A stretch of 64,000 bases of DNA from Glycine soja (Eukaryota > Streptophyta > Magnoliopsida > Fabales > Fabaceae), in contig NC_041002.1 in NCBI RefSeq assembly GCF_004193775.1, forward strand, positions 4,761,261 to 4,825,260, given 5' to 3'. The position numbers and the translations under genes were made by a program. This document shows, one piece after another, positions 25,267-38,700 of the stretch; the stretch's first letter is position 1, and each line of letters begins with the position of its first letter. The notes beneath the pieces are model-generated. The model did not search any database and had not been told where the DNA came from. It saw only the letters and a program-made list of their open reading frames with translations.

Positions 25267-26815
25267 GTGATGCAAATTTGTTGCTTCACCTTCTATGTGT
25301 AGTCACAATGGCCTTTCGGTTGGGGAACAGTCACTGATCGACTGATAAAAATTCTAGTATATAATTCATAAATTAAGAAAAAAAAATTATTGTCAACAAG
25401 AACCTAGTCGGAATTTGTTGTCAAGGGAGAAGTATATTTAGTGATTGCAATTTCCTTGTCATTCCTTTTTGACATATTTTTCACTGAAATCTGAATACAT
25501 TGTTTTAGCTACCAGTTGTGGAATATGCCCAAGGAAAAGTGTGGTCCATGTTTATGTTGCATTTGCCCTGGCTCATGAGCAGGGAGAGATATTCTAAGGG
25601 GCCCTGAAATTCTGAAGCTTTTTTCTGTGTGTTTATATACCAAATTCTTCTAAAAAAAGGGGGTTTATATATTCTCTAGTCATTGAATTCTTTCTTTTTC
25701 CTTTTTCCCGTTTATGTTGCTATATCTATATTTAAGAAATCTCAGTAGCTTTTATTTAATTGACCAAGTTGAAATAATGGAACATAAGAATCTCTGAGAA
25801 TTACCAGGAACGGAAACTCACATAAAGTAGCATGTTTAATTGGTTGCTTTGCTAGCCAAATGACATACTAGAGCTGTTACACCCCATCTCATGTTTTATA
25901 TAAATTACTAATGAGGAAAATAAAATTAGAGAAAAATTTCCCCGATAACATTTTAAGATGACATTTGAGAAATATAATCGTGCATGTTACTAATTTTAAA
26001 AATTTCCTCGATAATATTAATCAATCTTAATTTATTTTTTTAAAAAAATTGAATTTTGACACACACTAATCAATAATGTCATGTCTTAATTTAAATAGTT
26101 TATTTCCATAATTTTATTTTTAGCTTTTATCTTTAGTTGATGTTTATTTAATATAATTAAATATTTATTATAGATTACCAATGAAACTATCCATTTTATT
26201 TTATTTTTAAATTTAAAAATACTTGAAGAGAAACTTACCATAATTAATCTTCAAATGCTATTGTCTAGAGGTATTATTTTAGGTTACATTTGACGTGATT
26301 TTTAGTTGAGTTTTTAAAATTTAGTTTAAATTTTTATTTTCAATTTTTAAAAATACAGTTTTTAGTTTCAATTTTTATTATTTTTTCTGCTTTTATAAAT
26401 TTACTAATATTTCTTTAAAAAATATTGAATAATACAACAATAACTCTTCAAATCCTTTTTTTTTTAATTCTTATTAAACAAATTTATAAAACAACAATAA
26501 TAATAATTTATAACTATGAGAATTATCCCCTTACATATTTTGAATTCCTAATTTACTCTTCAATATATAACTACATTTTTCATCCTTCAATTCCATGCTC
26601 TCTGAATACTTTTGCATAGGTCATGATGCTGCCACTAGCTCATTACCACACGTTCAACTGCTTTAGCAAAGCAATTCAAAATCTAAACGGTCATGGCCTC
26701 ATTTATAACCCTTTCTCTTAACTGGTCCTCCATGTTCTTGCTCACTATATCCCTTTCACTAACCTTCCATTTTCTGCTTCCATAAACCGTGCCACCACTC
26801 CGTCACTCTTCCAAT
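25267..26815. other. Intergenic region upstream of MIR395 copy 1
   Basis: Likely includes the promoter of MIR395 copy 1 on the minus strand, followed by AT-rich sequence. The GGTCAGG and GGGCTCGTT boxes seen at other copies were not found here. No gene recognised. Confidence 0.4.
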
Positions 26816-27419
26816 GGGTAAATAATCATTTTTTTCTTTAAATGTATAGAGCGTCGACAAATTCGTCCCCAAAAGATGAAAAATCAAATTTTAGTCCTTA
26901 AAAGTGAAAAAAGTGCGACAAATCCATTTATTTGTTAACTTTCATTTGTTACTGTTAATGAAAGAGCTTACATGACACAGAGGGATGAAAATGTCACAAA
27001 ATGATTGTCAACATAGTTGTTGAATAGATTGAACCAAAATGTCAGTAAGTTTTCATTGGACTAATTTTTCAGACCCTAAAATTTATTACATTTAAGGATA
27101 AAATATAATTTAATCTTCATCTTTCCCACCTTTTTGAGGTTTGACAAATTAGTCCAATGGAAATTTACTGACATTTTGGTCCAATGGAAACTCATTGACA
27201 TTTTGGTCCAATCTATTCAGCAGTCATATTGGCAATTATTTTTGTGATGTTTTCATTCCTCTGTGTCATGTAAGCTCTTTCATTAACGATAACGGACGAA
27301 ATTTAATAGATGAATGAATTTGTCGTACTTTTTTCACTTTCAGGGACTAAAATTTCTATCTTTCAGGGAAGAATTTGTCAGCGCATTATACATTCAAGGA
27401 CAAAAATGACTATTTACCC
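26816..27419. mobile_element. Mutator-type MITE with long terminal inverted repeats and 10-bp TSD
   Basis: Starts GGGTAAATAATCA and ends TGACTATTTACCC. The two arms, each well over 200 bases, are inverted copies, e.g. 'gagcttacatgacacagagg' at 26964 against 'cctctgtgtcatgtaagctc' at about 27259. Target duplication is CTCTTCCAAT (26806-26815) against CTCTTCTAAT (27420-27429), one mismatch. No coding sequence. The ends relate it to the larger element at 10103-11506. Confidence 0.8.
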
Positions 27420-27518
27420 CTCTTCTAATTGTAAAACACGTTTTCTCTTAACTTTTCATATAAAGGGAATATCACTTTGATAACTATTTTTTGGTTTCTC
27501 TTTTTACAATATGTTTTT

Positions 27519-27521
<3 letters not shown>

Positions 27522-27590
<69 letters not shown>
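27522..27590. repeat. (AT)n microsatellite
   Basis: Uninterrupted AT dinucleotide run of about 70 bases. It produces a spurious IYIYIY frame. Confidence 0.95.
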
Positions 27591-27594
<4 letters not shown>

Positions 27595-27659
27595 GGATAT
27601 GGTTCACTTTTGACAACCGCAAATATTATGTAATTGTACACTATTAAAGATATGAGAGT

Positions 27660-30346
27660 TGTGACACCTATCCCAATATACATATTTATATAATAAAATA
27701 CATGGAAATGTGAAATTACATAAAAGAGATTTTATTTTCTAAGTATAAAAGGATTCATGTGGGTAAAAGGTTCACATCCACATTAATCATCAAATTAAAA
27801 TCTTATCAAATAAGGGTATGAAAATATCTCTGGCCCAAAACAAGGCCATCCAATTTTTTTAAAAAAGGAAAACAAGTTAAGTAGAAGAACAACATAAAGT
27901 TACATGTTTAGAATATTATGCAAATAATATAAAAACTCATGCCCTAATGCCACATTCTATCAGAGCATTGTGTCTCAATGTTTTTTAGTACGAGGTTCTT
28001 TAAAGCTATCCACCTAACCATCTGCTCCCACAAACACAAGATTCGAGATCATCACAAGATCTATACACAAACAAAACACATGGAATGAGTTATCACATTC
28101 TTAAACAGGTAGAGATAAACAAAAGTTCACACAAATACACACAAACACACACACACACATACACACACATAATACAAGTATAACATGCTTAACTTAGTAC
28201 AATTCACATCATTTTACCACTCATTGCGTAACATCACTTGTCCCTAGGATTTAATCACAAAATCACATTCCACACATTCACATTAATCACGTGTTTAAAA
28301 CAACACATCTTAAGTACAACACAACATCTCACACTCAGACAATTCATTACCCACCATCACGTAACAAGTCACAATGATCATTACACAGGCGTTATGCAAT
28401 TGATACCCTAAGACTCAATCCTATATGCAATGTGGTACCATGTCAGTGAAAAATCTTGTTGAGCGCCTAGGAGTACATGACAAGACGGACCACCCATTTT
28501 GCGAGAATGCTCCAACCATGTGGGGTTGACACATGCTTAGAGGAACACTCAAACCGGGTGTATTTACCCCCAAGGCCTAAACTCTGAAGAGTCCATTAGG
28601 GCCTCTCCCTCCTAATTCAGGTTCAACCCATAAAACATTTTAACTTACATACTTTATCTATGAAGTATAGAAAACACACAACTCCTCAATTATTCTCAAA
28701 TTAATTTTAACTTGTTACGCCTCAAAGTGACTCAACTCGTCGAGTACCCACAGTGGACCTCATCACAATACTCGTCACACATTAACTTGTCACCCTTAAA
28801 GGGTCTTACAGTAGTGTGATTGTACAATTCATAACTCACAACTCAATGCACACAACATCTCAATACACATGTGATCTCACTATTTAACACATACTCAACT
28901 TATCACATACACCAAATCTCAATCACAACGTTATAATCTCAAAGTAATATGTTATCACACCTCATGAATCATATACACATCACACAATATTAATATATAC
29001 ATGGCATAAACACAAACTTTACCTATGAACTATACAATACACACAACTACTCAATTGTTTTCAAAATCATTGTAACTCATCGCACCTCAAAGTGATTCAA
29101 CTCGTCAAGTTCTCACAATGGATTCCATCACAATACTTGTCGCGCAAAAACTCGTCGCCCTTAAAGGGTCTTACAGTTGTGTGATTGTACATTTGATAGC
29201 TCACAACTTAATGCACACATCTTAATACATGTGTGATATCACAATTTAACACACACTTAACTTGTCACTTACACATAGTTCATCACACTTCCATAATTCC
29301 AAGACAACACGTTATCACGCCTCATGCATCATATACATGTCACCCAATAATAATATTAATATGTTATGTTTATATGATTAGACCCCTCAAATAGTTTCAC
29401 ATAATCATATCAAAATCAAAGGAATCAAAATCTTAGGTCAAAAACACGAAAACACCAAGAGCACTCAATTTTATCAACCAATTCGCATCAGGACATCAAT
29501 TGGTCCGTTCAAACACAACAATCTCGTAATTATAATCGTAAAGGAAGAATTAAAATATAATAAACATCCCAAAATAAACCCCAATTTGATTCTCTAAGGA
29601 TCCCTACACATGTTCATTCTAAACCCAATTGCGATAAACTCATTTTTTACCTCTAAACGGGCTCATGTCTGTAGTCCGGCAGAGATAGCAACGTCTTTAG
29701 CAGTTCCCTAGGATTCCTCAAGCTTTTTCTCTGGTTGCTTTATTAGGGTTTCCAAGCGTTAGAGAGAAGGAGAAAGGATTAGAGCCTCAATTTTACCGTC
29801 TTCGTACGAGGAACATTTCTCTCTCCACAAAAATTATTTAGTAAATCACAATGGTGAAGATGTGCGGAGATAAGTTCCGAAGGTGGTGTCAAAAGTTCAA
29901 GATAATCCAATGGTTAACGAGTCTGAGATTGTAGTTTTACCGAAACAGTTTTGGATGTATGCGGAAAAAGAGAAGGTTTTAGGAGAGGAAGAAGGGAGAA
30001 CGAATTTGGGAGGAAGAGAAAACGTAAAAGCATATCGTAAATGTTAAAACTGACCTAATATGTTTTTATTTATAGCTAGGGTACTCTAAGGCTATTATTT
30101 ACTCTATTGTTTTATTTTATTATTTTATAAAAATGAATTATATTTTACTCTTTCATTAAATAAATAACCAATTAAAACATCCCTTTATTTTCTAAAACAC
30201 CATTTTACTCTATTTGTTTTCTAATACAATGAAACCCTTATTTTAATTAACAAAAACCATTTTCTCTCATTTATTTAATTTCTAAAACTTCTATTAATTT
30301 TTAAATAATTTTTTTTTATTTATTTTACGAAAAATGGGGTGTTATA
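27660..30346 (-). mobile_element. LTR-like element, second family member, reverse orientation
   Basis: The minus strand starts TATAACACCCCATTTTTCG and ends GGTGTCACA, paralleling the plus-strand solo LTR at 6566-8805. Flanking bases AGAGT (27655-27659) and GGAGT (30347-30351) are a probable 5-bp target duplication with one difference. A TATAAATA box is present on the minus strand near 30068-30076. It also carries two tandem copies of an inner block (about 28690-28880 and 29050-29240, sharing cttaaagggtcttacagt), like the other copy. No protein-coding region found; a solo LTR or short non-autonomous element. Confidence 0.65.
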
Positions 30347-30739
30347 GGAGTAACCCCACAATCACTCTAGAGTCTCCACTTACAATCACTCTCCACTTAC
30401 CATTTATAACCACACACTTTATTATTTGTATTTGTTTCAACTTTCATTTGGCTCAATATTTTGTCTCTGTATCTTTCCATCTCTCTCACTCCAAATTTCC
30501 TTTTCTTCAATTTTCTTTGGAGTCATTTTCACTTTTTTTTTGTTTCATTTCACATAGGTTTTTTTATGTTGAATTCCGGAATTAAGATCCTAAGTAAGTG
30601 TACTTACCAAAATCTGGAGCTGACACACGTCAGGGGGGATATGGCTAAGGTGGGCTCCTAGACTTCACACATCGGCTTTGAAAAGTATCTTTGTTAGAAG
30701 GATAGGAGGGGTGACATGCAAAACAAAGGACTCCGACGC

Positions 30740-31210
30740 TCAAGTAAGTATATAAGTTAAGAGATAAAGCAAATATATGCTTAAATGTAGGCTCGAGTGA
30801 GCGATAGAGAGAGATGTGCACATGCGTGTTTGCTTATGTGTGGAGGGTTCGATGAAACCTGATATTTATAGAAGTAGAGTGAAGTTGCGGGTCCTTGTTT
30901 GTAGGGGTTGTTATAGCCTTTATAGATTGTTCCCGACTTATAGGTAATAGCCGGTAGCTTGAAGATAATGTTATAGATAACATGTAGATTAAAAATAATT
31001 TCTAGTAGATGAATGTACCTTGTAGATAATGTGACTTGGTAAATAATTAACTACCTGTCAAGAGATAAAAACATTCAAATGTATTAAAATATTAATAGGT
31101 TAGAGATAACCTGTTAGAATATTAAGGGTCGAGTGTCCATGCTTCTATTCTAGGACTGACGTGAAGAGTTGACACGTGTCTCGGAGTGTTATGTAAGATG
31201 TCACATGTAT
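30740..31210. repeat. Dispersed repeat, copy A (LTR/TRIM-like)
   Basis: Shares order and words with 56310-56715: 'gtgagcgatagagagag', 'gttatagataa', 'tattaat(a)...tagagataac(c/g)tgtt', 'gac(a)tgacgtg...gttgacacgt'. Boundaries unclear and no coding sequence; family not identified. Confidence 0.5.
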
Positions 31211-31889
31211 TTTGTGGACTTTGAAGAATAGAGTAAGTATTATTGTAGCCGTGTCATTTGGAAATCACTTCACCAAACCTAACATCTCACTAACTTTGCT
31301 ATTTCTTTTATTCTATTGCAGGTCATCAAGGTGCTTAACATTATTAAACTTTATATATGGAAAACCCATGGGTGTAAATAAGGTATTCACGTGAAGCTTA
31401 TACCTTTACTTTTGTTCTTTGTGTGTACGTGATAAGTATAAGCTTTTCCAATTCAAAAGCTATGAAGGCAAAAAAAAAACTTCTTAGAATTCAAAAATAT
31501 GTTTATTCTTCCATAATAATATGAACTTCGGGATATGTTTATTGTTCCATAAGAGTGTGGGTTAAATGTACTATTAAAACTTATTTTTTGCACATGAATG
31601 TCCTTTCTAAAAAATTTCTGACTTTTCAATATAATTTTTTTAAAACTCTTAGCTACTTGATGATATATTGATGCAGTTGATGCAAAAGGCAATCACAAAA
31701 GGAAGCTTGAGACATAAAGCTTGCTACAATCAGGGGATGCAAAAGACTGGAGAAGCATTATATTTAAGAAGACAATATAATAACTACAGACAAATTCACT
31801 GGTTTCTCTTTCTTACAATGGTTTGAGAACTTTCTTATTGCATAAGCTTGATAATTTAGATAAGGACAAATGCCTAACAATGATATCCA
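31211..31889. other. Spacer left of CACTA element 1
   Basis: No gene or element recognised. Confidence 0.4.
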
Positions 31890-32372
31890 CACTACTAAAA
31901 AAATATGTTTTAACATTGTTAGATTTAAGTCGATTTTTAAAAACTGAGGTAGACAAATAAGTGGTGGTATTTTTGAAATTAAATTCAACTTTTTAAAAGC
32001 GGTTACGTAGAAACCATAGTTGATAAAAAGTATATGCAGTTACGAGGTTGTTTTTTACTGGTGACCGTCTTTGATTTCAAATTAAATAATAAATTAAATT
32101 TTTATTTTTCGGGCCTCCCTCCGTCCATTGCGCTTCTTAGGGAAAACCAAAAGTCTCAAACCCTCCATCCTTCTAACCTTCGTCCATAGCTCTTCACGCT
32201 CACTCCAACCTTCCAAGGAAGACCCCTCAAATTCCCCACCACCACCACCACCACCACCACCACAAACACCCCTAAACTAAGCGCCACCTAAATCTCCTAC
32301 ACCAAATCCACCACCAAACCCTAATTTACTTCTCTCTTCTTCACCCCATGCACCACCACCCCACCAATCTGC

Positions 32373-32620
32373 TGCATCCTTAAAGACATCTCCCTCACCG
32401 CCCTCCCCTCCAAAATCCTGGCCGCGGTGGGCCCCAGCGGCGCCAGAAAATCCACCCTCCTCGACATCCTCGCCACCCGCACCCTCCCCTCCCACGATAC
32501 TCTCCTCCTCAACTCCACTCCTCTTGTCCCCTCCACCTTCCGCAAACTCTCCTCCTACATCCCCCAACATGACCACTGCCTCCCTCTACTCACCGTCTCC
32601 GAAACCTTCCTCTTTGGCGT
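32373..32620 (+). pseudogene. Captured ABCG (white-brown) transporter fragment
   Basis: Frame from 32373 reads CILKDISLTALPSKILAAVG, then a Walker A region GPSGARKSTLLDILATR, then RKLSSYIPQHDHCLPLLTVS (Q-loop region) and ETFLF. This is the start of the nucleotide-binding domain of a half-size ABCG transporter. The Walker A third glycine is arginine (GARKST instead of GAGKST), which would abolish nucleotide binding. The leader upstream has stops. Higher GC here than in the rest of the element supports capture of an intron-less ABCG gene. Confidence 0.75.
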
Positions 32621-32982
32621 GGTCTTCTATAAATAGTGTAACACACAGTAGGGAACAGAACACAGATCCACTCGAAAGGGTTAGGTTTCAGGAGAAAAAG
32701 CAATCCACTCAAAGGTAACTCTTCTCTTCTTTCTGTTCCCTTTTTGATTTCGCTTCCTTTTCAATTCAATTTGTATCTACAGTTTTCAGTTTTTGATTTT
32801 CCCGTTTCAATAAAGGAGCATTTTAATTATTCATTGAGTTTAAGTTTAAAATTGATCCTAAGGGTTGAAATTGGATCTAGCATCATGTGTTCCAATTTGT
32901 TATTTGTTTCATTCACAGAGAAGGGATCTCTGGGTTACCTTTTTCTTAGTTAATTACACAATTCTAGTTGTTGATTTTGTAG

Positions 32983-33073
32983 AGCTAGAAGAATTCAACG
33001 ATGCTCGCTATGATGATAAATATGACAATACCCGCCTCTATTATATGGAGCGTGCCTTCCTTAGATATGGAAG
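32983..33073 (+). pseudogene. Captured exon of unknown origin
   Basis: Exon-like block bounded by an AG acceptor (32981-32982) and GTAATT donor (33074-), encoding a charged piece with FNDARYDDKYDNTRLYYMER. I do not recognise the source gene. It could belong to a third host gene caught between the ABCG and CAX parts, whose leader-like sequence (TATA-like ATAAATAG at 32628-32635) lies upstream. Confidence 0.4.
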
Positions 33074-33503
33074 GTAATTCCGCCTTTTCTTATCATTCCA
33101 TCGACGAGCATGGTCTTAGTTATTTGCTATGTGCAATAACAACATTTTCTGAAAGTTTTAATTTGCATACAACTCCTAATTATTTATTTATTTTTTGTAT
33201 CTTTTCCTTGTATGCTCTATTATATGTTTAGTGAATGATTTTTATTTGTACTAGTCCCGCCTTTCTTTTTGAGATCCGATAGGAAATTTCCGTAATCAAT
33301 TTGTGAGGAACTAATTGTCAGGTCTCCTTGGTATATAAGCAATGATTTTGAAGATAACCTTAGTTGATTTATATTAACATTATTTTTTTGATTGATTGAT
33401 CGTATAATTTTTTCACACATTGCATAGAAATTAAATTCCAAATTGAATTAATTTCAATTCATCCTAATCAAATTGTTTTGTTATTTAATTATTGAATGAA
33501 CAG

Positions 33504-33715
33504 AAGCATGCAGATGTAAACTCACTGCTTTTGTTGATGGGGTTACTGTGCCATTTGCTGCCGTTGCTATTCAAATACGCCTTAGGAGGAGGCAATCATT
33601 CTATAACCACTAGCACTCTTCAGTTGTCAAGAGCAAGCAACGTTGTTATGCTTCTAGCATACTTTGCTTACATCTTCTTCCAATTGAAAACCCATAAAAA
33701 ATTGTTTGATGCATA
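33504..33715 (+). pseudogene. Captured CAX-type vacuolar cation/proton exchanger exon
   Basis: After an AG acceptor at 33502-33503 the frame reads [50 protein letters not shown] and [13 protein letters not shown], an exon typical of plant vacuolar Ca2+/H+ exchangers (CAX family) with two membrane helices. It ends in TAA (33713-33715) where a CAA codon is expected before the exon's end, judged from the family pattern (LFDAQE); that would be a C-to-T change. Only one exon is present. Confidence 0.75.
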
Positions 33716-33825
33716 AGAGGTGATGATGATTATTGATAATTTGACATTTACTGTTTAGGCACAATTTATTTATGTTTCATTTTTACTGCATATAATTATT
33801 ACATCATATTTGTAAATTAGAGAAG

Positions 33826-33833
<8 letters not shown>

Positions 33834-33879
<46 letters not shown>
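33834..33879. repeat. (AT)n microsatellite in CACTA element 1
   Basis: Uninterrupted AT dinucleotide run. Confidence 0.9.
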
Positions 33880-33882
<3 letters not shown>

Positions 33883-34002
33883 CCCTAGAAAAGTATGTAA
33901 TAGTTAATTAATTATAAGCTAAAATAAATATTTAGATAGGATGGTTACCGTAGTTTTTCAATACAATAACTCTACCACACACACTAGTACACTCTGTCTC
34001 TT

Positions 34003-34165
34003 TCTATGGAAATAGTGAAAGAAAGTAGAAATCATGAGTCTTTGCTTTACGCTTTACAAGAGTAATTTATGGAAATAGTGAAAGAAAGTAGAAATGATGA
34101 GTGTTTGCTTTACGTCCTAGTAGAAATGAGTAGTCTTTGCTTTACGCTTTACAAGAGTAATTTCA
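34003..34165. repeat. Short tandem repeats in CACTA element 1
   Basis: Two to three copies of a unit containing tatggaaatagtgaaagaa and tttgctttacgctttacaag, within the right half of the element. Confidence 0.7.
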
Positions 34166-34752
34166 AGAAATAATGAAAGTGAAATTATTTCTATGGAATA
34201 TGTCCACACAAAAGCTTATTCGAATATTGGTCTCTCTTTTTCATTTTTTGTCTTAATTTTTCAACAAATAAATAATTAAGTGAGTGAGTGTGTGTGTGTG
34301 TGAGAGAGAGAGAGTAACAGTGACATGAGACAAATCAAATTCATGGAGAGACAATACAATTCAATTAGCAGGCTTTAAGATTTGGTCTGATATTCCCTAC
34401 CGAAGCTGCTGCTTACTCCTTACTTTAAGGTGTTATTTTAACGGCTACATCCTATCTTATAAATAACATATTTCTACATTGGTCCTTAAGTAAGCACCGA
34501 TGTGGAAAAATACTTTTTTTACATCGTTCATGAATATAACACTGATGTAGAAGGTCTAATTTCTACATCAGTGGTCAGGACAACACCGTTGTAAAAATTG
34601 CGATGTAGAAAACGTTGTCTTTCTACAACATTTGTTTGGGGACCGATGTCAAAACTTTTAACTTTCAATGACATCCTATTCAACATCGGTTGACCACCGA
34701 TGTAGAATGTCGTTTTCAACCGATGTAGAAACTGTGTTTTGTAGTAGTGCCA

Positions 34753-34936
34753 CTAGTTTTTACTGTGTTCATGACACCTGCAACAAGAATATTTTTTTTT
34801 GTTAATGTGTTATGGTGTCAGACTTCGATATGTTTTTCATGAATTTCTAATTATTTCACTTATTTTCAATGTAAAACTCGATAAACATATTTTAAAATTT
34901 TGATCACATTTAGAATGTGTGACAACACATGTGTTT

Positions 34937-34969
<33 letters not shown>

Positions 34970-35746
34970 TAATTTTGGTATAATAGTATAACTAGATGTA
35001 ACACTCGTGTAATGCACAGGTTTACTTCACTATAAAAAATATAATTTAAATATGTAAAAATATACTAAGAAATTCGACTTTTAACAGCTATAATTTACTA
35101 TAAATGGTTTATTATAAATGACGGTTAAGATAATATATGTATTTTTTATTTATTAAGATAACAATATTAATTGTTAACTTTTTTTTATGATGAGGTTATA
35201 GTTAAAAAAAATATAACAAAAATTGTTATTCATTAAAGTAATTTATTAAATACTGACTATGTTTTTAATGTAATTTGCAGTTGCATACTTCTAGTTTTGT
35301 ACAATAATAGTAATTGCAACTCTTTTTGATATAACTCAATAAAAGATATGTTTAACTTTGCATTTATGAGTTATTTTTTCAATCCCATTTAAGTTTCCTT
35401 GCAAGTCCTCCGGATGTTTTTTTTTTTTCCGACCAATATTAGTGGTTAATTTTTGTCAGTTTTGCTAGCAAATATAACCCTCCAATTGTATGTGCTTTGA
35501 GTAAATTATTTATCGTCTTAAATAAATCTTATAAGTTTGATACATTTCTCTCAAATTTTTTTCTCCTTCCTATAATATTATCACCAACTTGCTTAATCAT
35601 TAATTTGTTAAATTTACTTGTCAAATAATTTACTATATCTATAATAGTGTCGACAATTTTTAATATGTCAATATTTAGTTATTTACTTATTTTTTTGTCT
35701 AGACACAAAAATTTAATAATGTTTAAATTGGACCACCGGAAAATAG
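34753..35746. other. Spacer between CACTA elements 1 and 2
   Basis: AT-rich sequence with an (AAT)n run at about 34941-34968. No gene recognised. Confidence 0.5.
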
Positions 35747-38700
35747 TGCTACTACAATAGTTATTTTAAGCATTTTACAACGATTTTTGATCGTCGTCAT
35801 ATACAACATCGTGGAATGTCCTTCCATTTTTACGACGGTTTCAAAAAAATTGTGTTAAAATAACTATCATTCTAAGACGATTTCAGATTAATAACCGTTT
35901 TAGAAAAGATACTTTTATAAGATGATTTTATAATGACAACCGTCTTAAAATATGTTTTTTTTTAAAACAAAAAAAACACGAGGATTCTGAGACGATTTTT
36001 GAAAAACCGTCTTAGAAAATAGACCTTCTAAGACGGTTCTCTAAAAAACTATCTTAGAATTCTCATTTTTTTTAAAAAAATAAAAATGTTTGAGGATATA
36101 ATAAACCGTCTTAGAATGTCTTAGAATATTTTTTTTAAAAATAAAAATGAAAAATATTATTTTCGTTATAGATATAATAAAAGTAATATTATTAAAAAAT
36201 TATATAGATATAATAAAAATATAAAAAAATATTACTTTCTTTATATTTTTAAACAAGAAATAAAATAAAAAATAAGATGATTTTAAGTAGAAATTAATAA
36301 AACAAATAAAAGCATGATCAGGTGAAGTAAAAAGAGAAAAAATGAATTAACTTTCCTCTTTCATTTTGTTTTTTCAGCTCATTATGTTATTTCCAAGATA
36401 GTCTTATCATATTTCTTCTCGGGTGAATATAATATTTATTTACTTGAAAGGTTATTAAATTTAAAATTTTTCCATTAATAAAATAATCTTAACAAAATTA
36501 TAAATATATTTTCTCTTAAATATAAATAAATTGTTTTCATTTTTACATATGTATGAAGGAAGTAAATTTAAATTATGTCTACTTCTATCCGGAAAAAAAA
36601 ACTCAAATAAGGGAAAGTTTAAAAAGTAGAATAAACAGTTAGACAAAAGATGTTCCACTAGCACTCATCTCTTCTTGTCCCATCTAGTAAACACTTAAAA
36701 GTAAGGAAAAAGTGTCAATTCCATGTTCAAGTTCAACAATGTTTGCCCTTGTTAAGGTCTCACAATAATCTTTGCCCTTGTTCATGTGTAAAGAGGTCAA
36801 TATGCAATTAGAACCCATCACAAAGCTCAACTTCATCATTGTTTCAAGGGTCAAGCCAAAAAGCAATGAATCTAATTATATTACACTATATTTTTAGAGT
36901 AAATAATATATGCACCAACAATGTAGAGAGTTTTTACACAGTTAATCAATTAGAAATTATCATGTACGATAATTTTATTGACTTTTATAATATAATAATT
37001 ATCTTAAAAGTCATCTTTGACATACTTTTTTTTTTTATCAATTGACAATATAAAAAGTTTTACACTGTTCGGAGATAGATTTTAACCTCATTTTCATACG
37101 AAATGTCTATCTATCATCTTGGCTTTAGAACAAAAATGATACCATGGTTTTAAGGCAGTGCCAATCATCAACAAGTGTCGATCTCATTGGTCTAACAACG
37201 TTGAGTACTTGTGGACCCTTTTCAATGCCAAATAAAAACTTCTCAATAAGTTTTACACTGTTGTCTACGTGCATTCTGTGAGACATTGCTTCCAGAACTT
37301 GTTTCTGAGCTGTATTTTTTCTGAGAGAAGCCTCAGGAGCTTTGCGGAATTGGCAATAAATAGTAAAGACAGAGTCAATAAGATATACTTATACAATATA
37401 TAATAAGCAAAATTTAATGACCCACATAATAAAATGTGGCATTAGATTACAAGCTTTACTTTCTTGTAGTTTTAGCATTTGGTGCCAAACATCCAAGGGA
37501 AAAGAGTGTTACTTGCTTGCAACTCCCCCATGTTTCAATAGCAACAAGACATGAGATGCACATAACTTTCCAAATCTATTGATTTTACTTCCTTATATCT
37601 GATATCTTACTACTTAAGTTTTACTGCATAAAAATACTAAAAATATCTGGTTATAACTCTTCTACTTTACTCTTAACACTCAAGAACATTAATTTTTTTT
37701 CATCCATAGAAATTAAACTCAGGTATCAAGGAGTTCATGACAACTCACGCACACTATTCAACCAATTGAACTAGACCTCTTTTGTCAAGAACATTAATTT
37801 AAGCAAACAATACGGTTTGTTCCCATTATCAGTTCGTCACATATGTTCATTGGTTGTCACTGGTGATGACATGATCAAACACTTAATTCACAACATTAAC
37901 ATAACAGATATTGCACAAACAAGATACCTTATCCCAAAAATGGATGAGATCAGCATCACATTGGTTGACTGGTTTTGAAGGTGACCATAAGGAGTTTTTG
38001 TTCACAAAAGTGAAATTATCATTAACAGGATCTATACCCAAATAATGGAAGAGAACATCACTGCTAAGCCCTACATCACCATACTGCATCACGTGAGAGC
38101 CATAGTATGAATCTCCCGATATAGTCCTCTCTTTAACTTGTAAGCACAAGCGCAAAGAAGACATCATTCACACATTTCTTAACACAATGTTTCACCCATA
38201 AAATTAAACCAAGAGTTAAATTAAGAAAAAAAAAAATCTCACTTGTAACTAAGCAATCAAGCTATTGAATTATATTCTCCAATTTATATCCATCTAATTT
38301 AAAAAATCAAATCAAGTTAGCAATAAGAACTTGCCAATTTATATTGTTGATACAGAGTTTATGTTCACAAATTGTGCTTGTCACTGCTCACAAGTAAAGA
38401 AAATTAAAATTAATCCCTAAAAAATTTACATTACTTATATAAAATAAAATTCTTCTGATCTAACAAAAAAATGGTAAGTGCAAACATAAATATAATTTTA
38501 CCATAAAAAGCTTTTCAAAATACAAACAATTAGTATATACAACTCTTATAGAGACAAACATAATACACTAGTCACAGGCATTGAACTACTCCATTGTGAT
38601 TGCATGGATCATGAGTATATAAGTATCATCACATATTCAGACTAATCTCATTTATGATCTGACTATGATTCTTTATTATGCACATACTTGTCTTCCATCC

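Larger units (their letters stand above)
31890..34749. mobile_element. CACTA element 1 carrying ABCG and CAX fragments
   Basis: Begins CACTACTAAAAAAAT and ends TTTGTAGTAGTG (CACTACTACAAAA on the other strand), with a 3-bp target duplication CCA (31887-31889 and 34750-34752). The right end has subterminal repeats of 'ttctacatc(g/a)g' and its inverse (34470-34735), as usual in CACTA (En/Spm, Tgm) elements. The left end has fewer. No transposase is encoded, so it is non-autonomous. The interior consists of host gene pieces listed separately. Confidence 0.8.

Noticed and set aside
32277..32576. Glycine-rich minus-strand frame
   Set aside because: Shadow of the captured ABCG coding strand in a GC-rich stretch.
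36684..36866. Minus-strand frame below the VPE fragment as a further VPE exon
   Set aside because: Its translation does not resemble the VPE C-terminal region; treated as chance.
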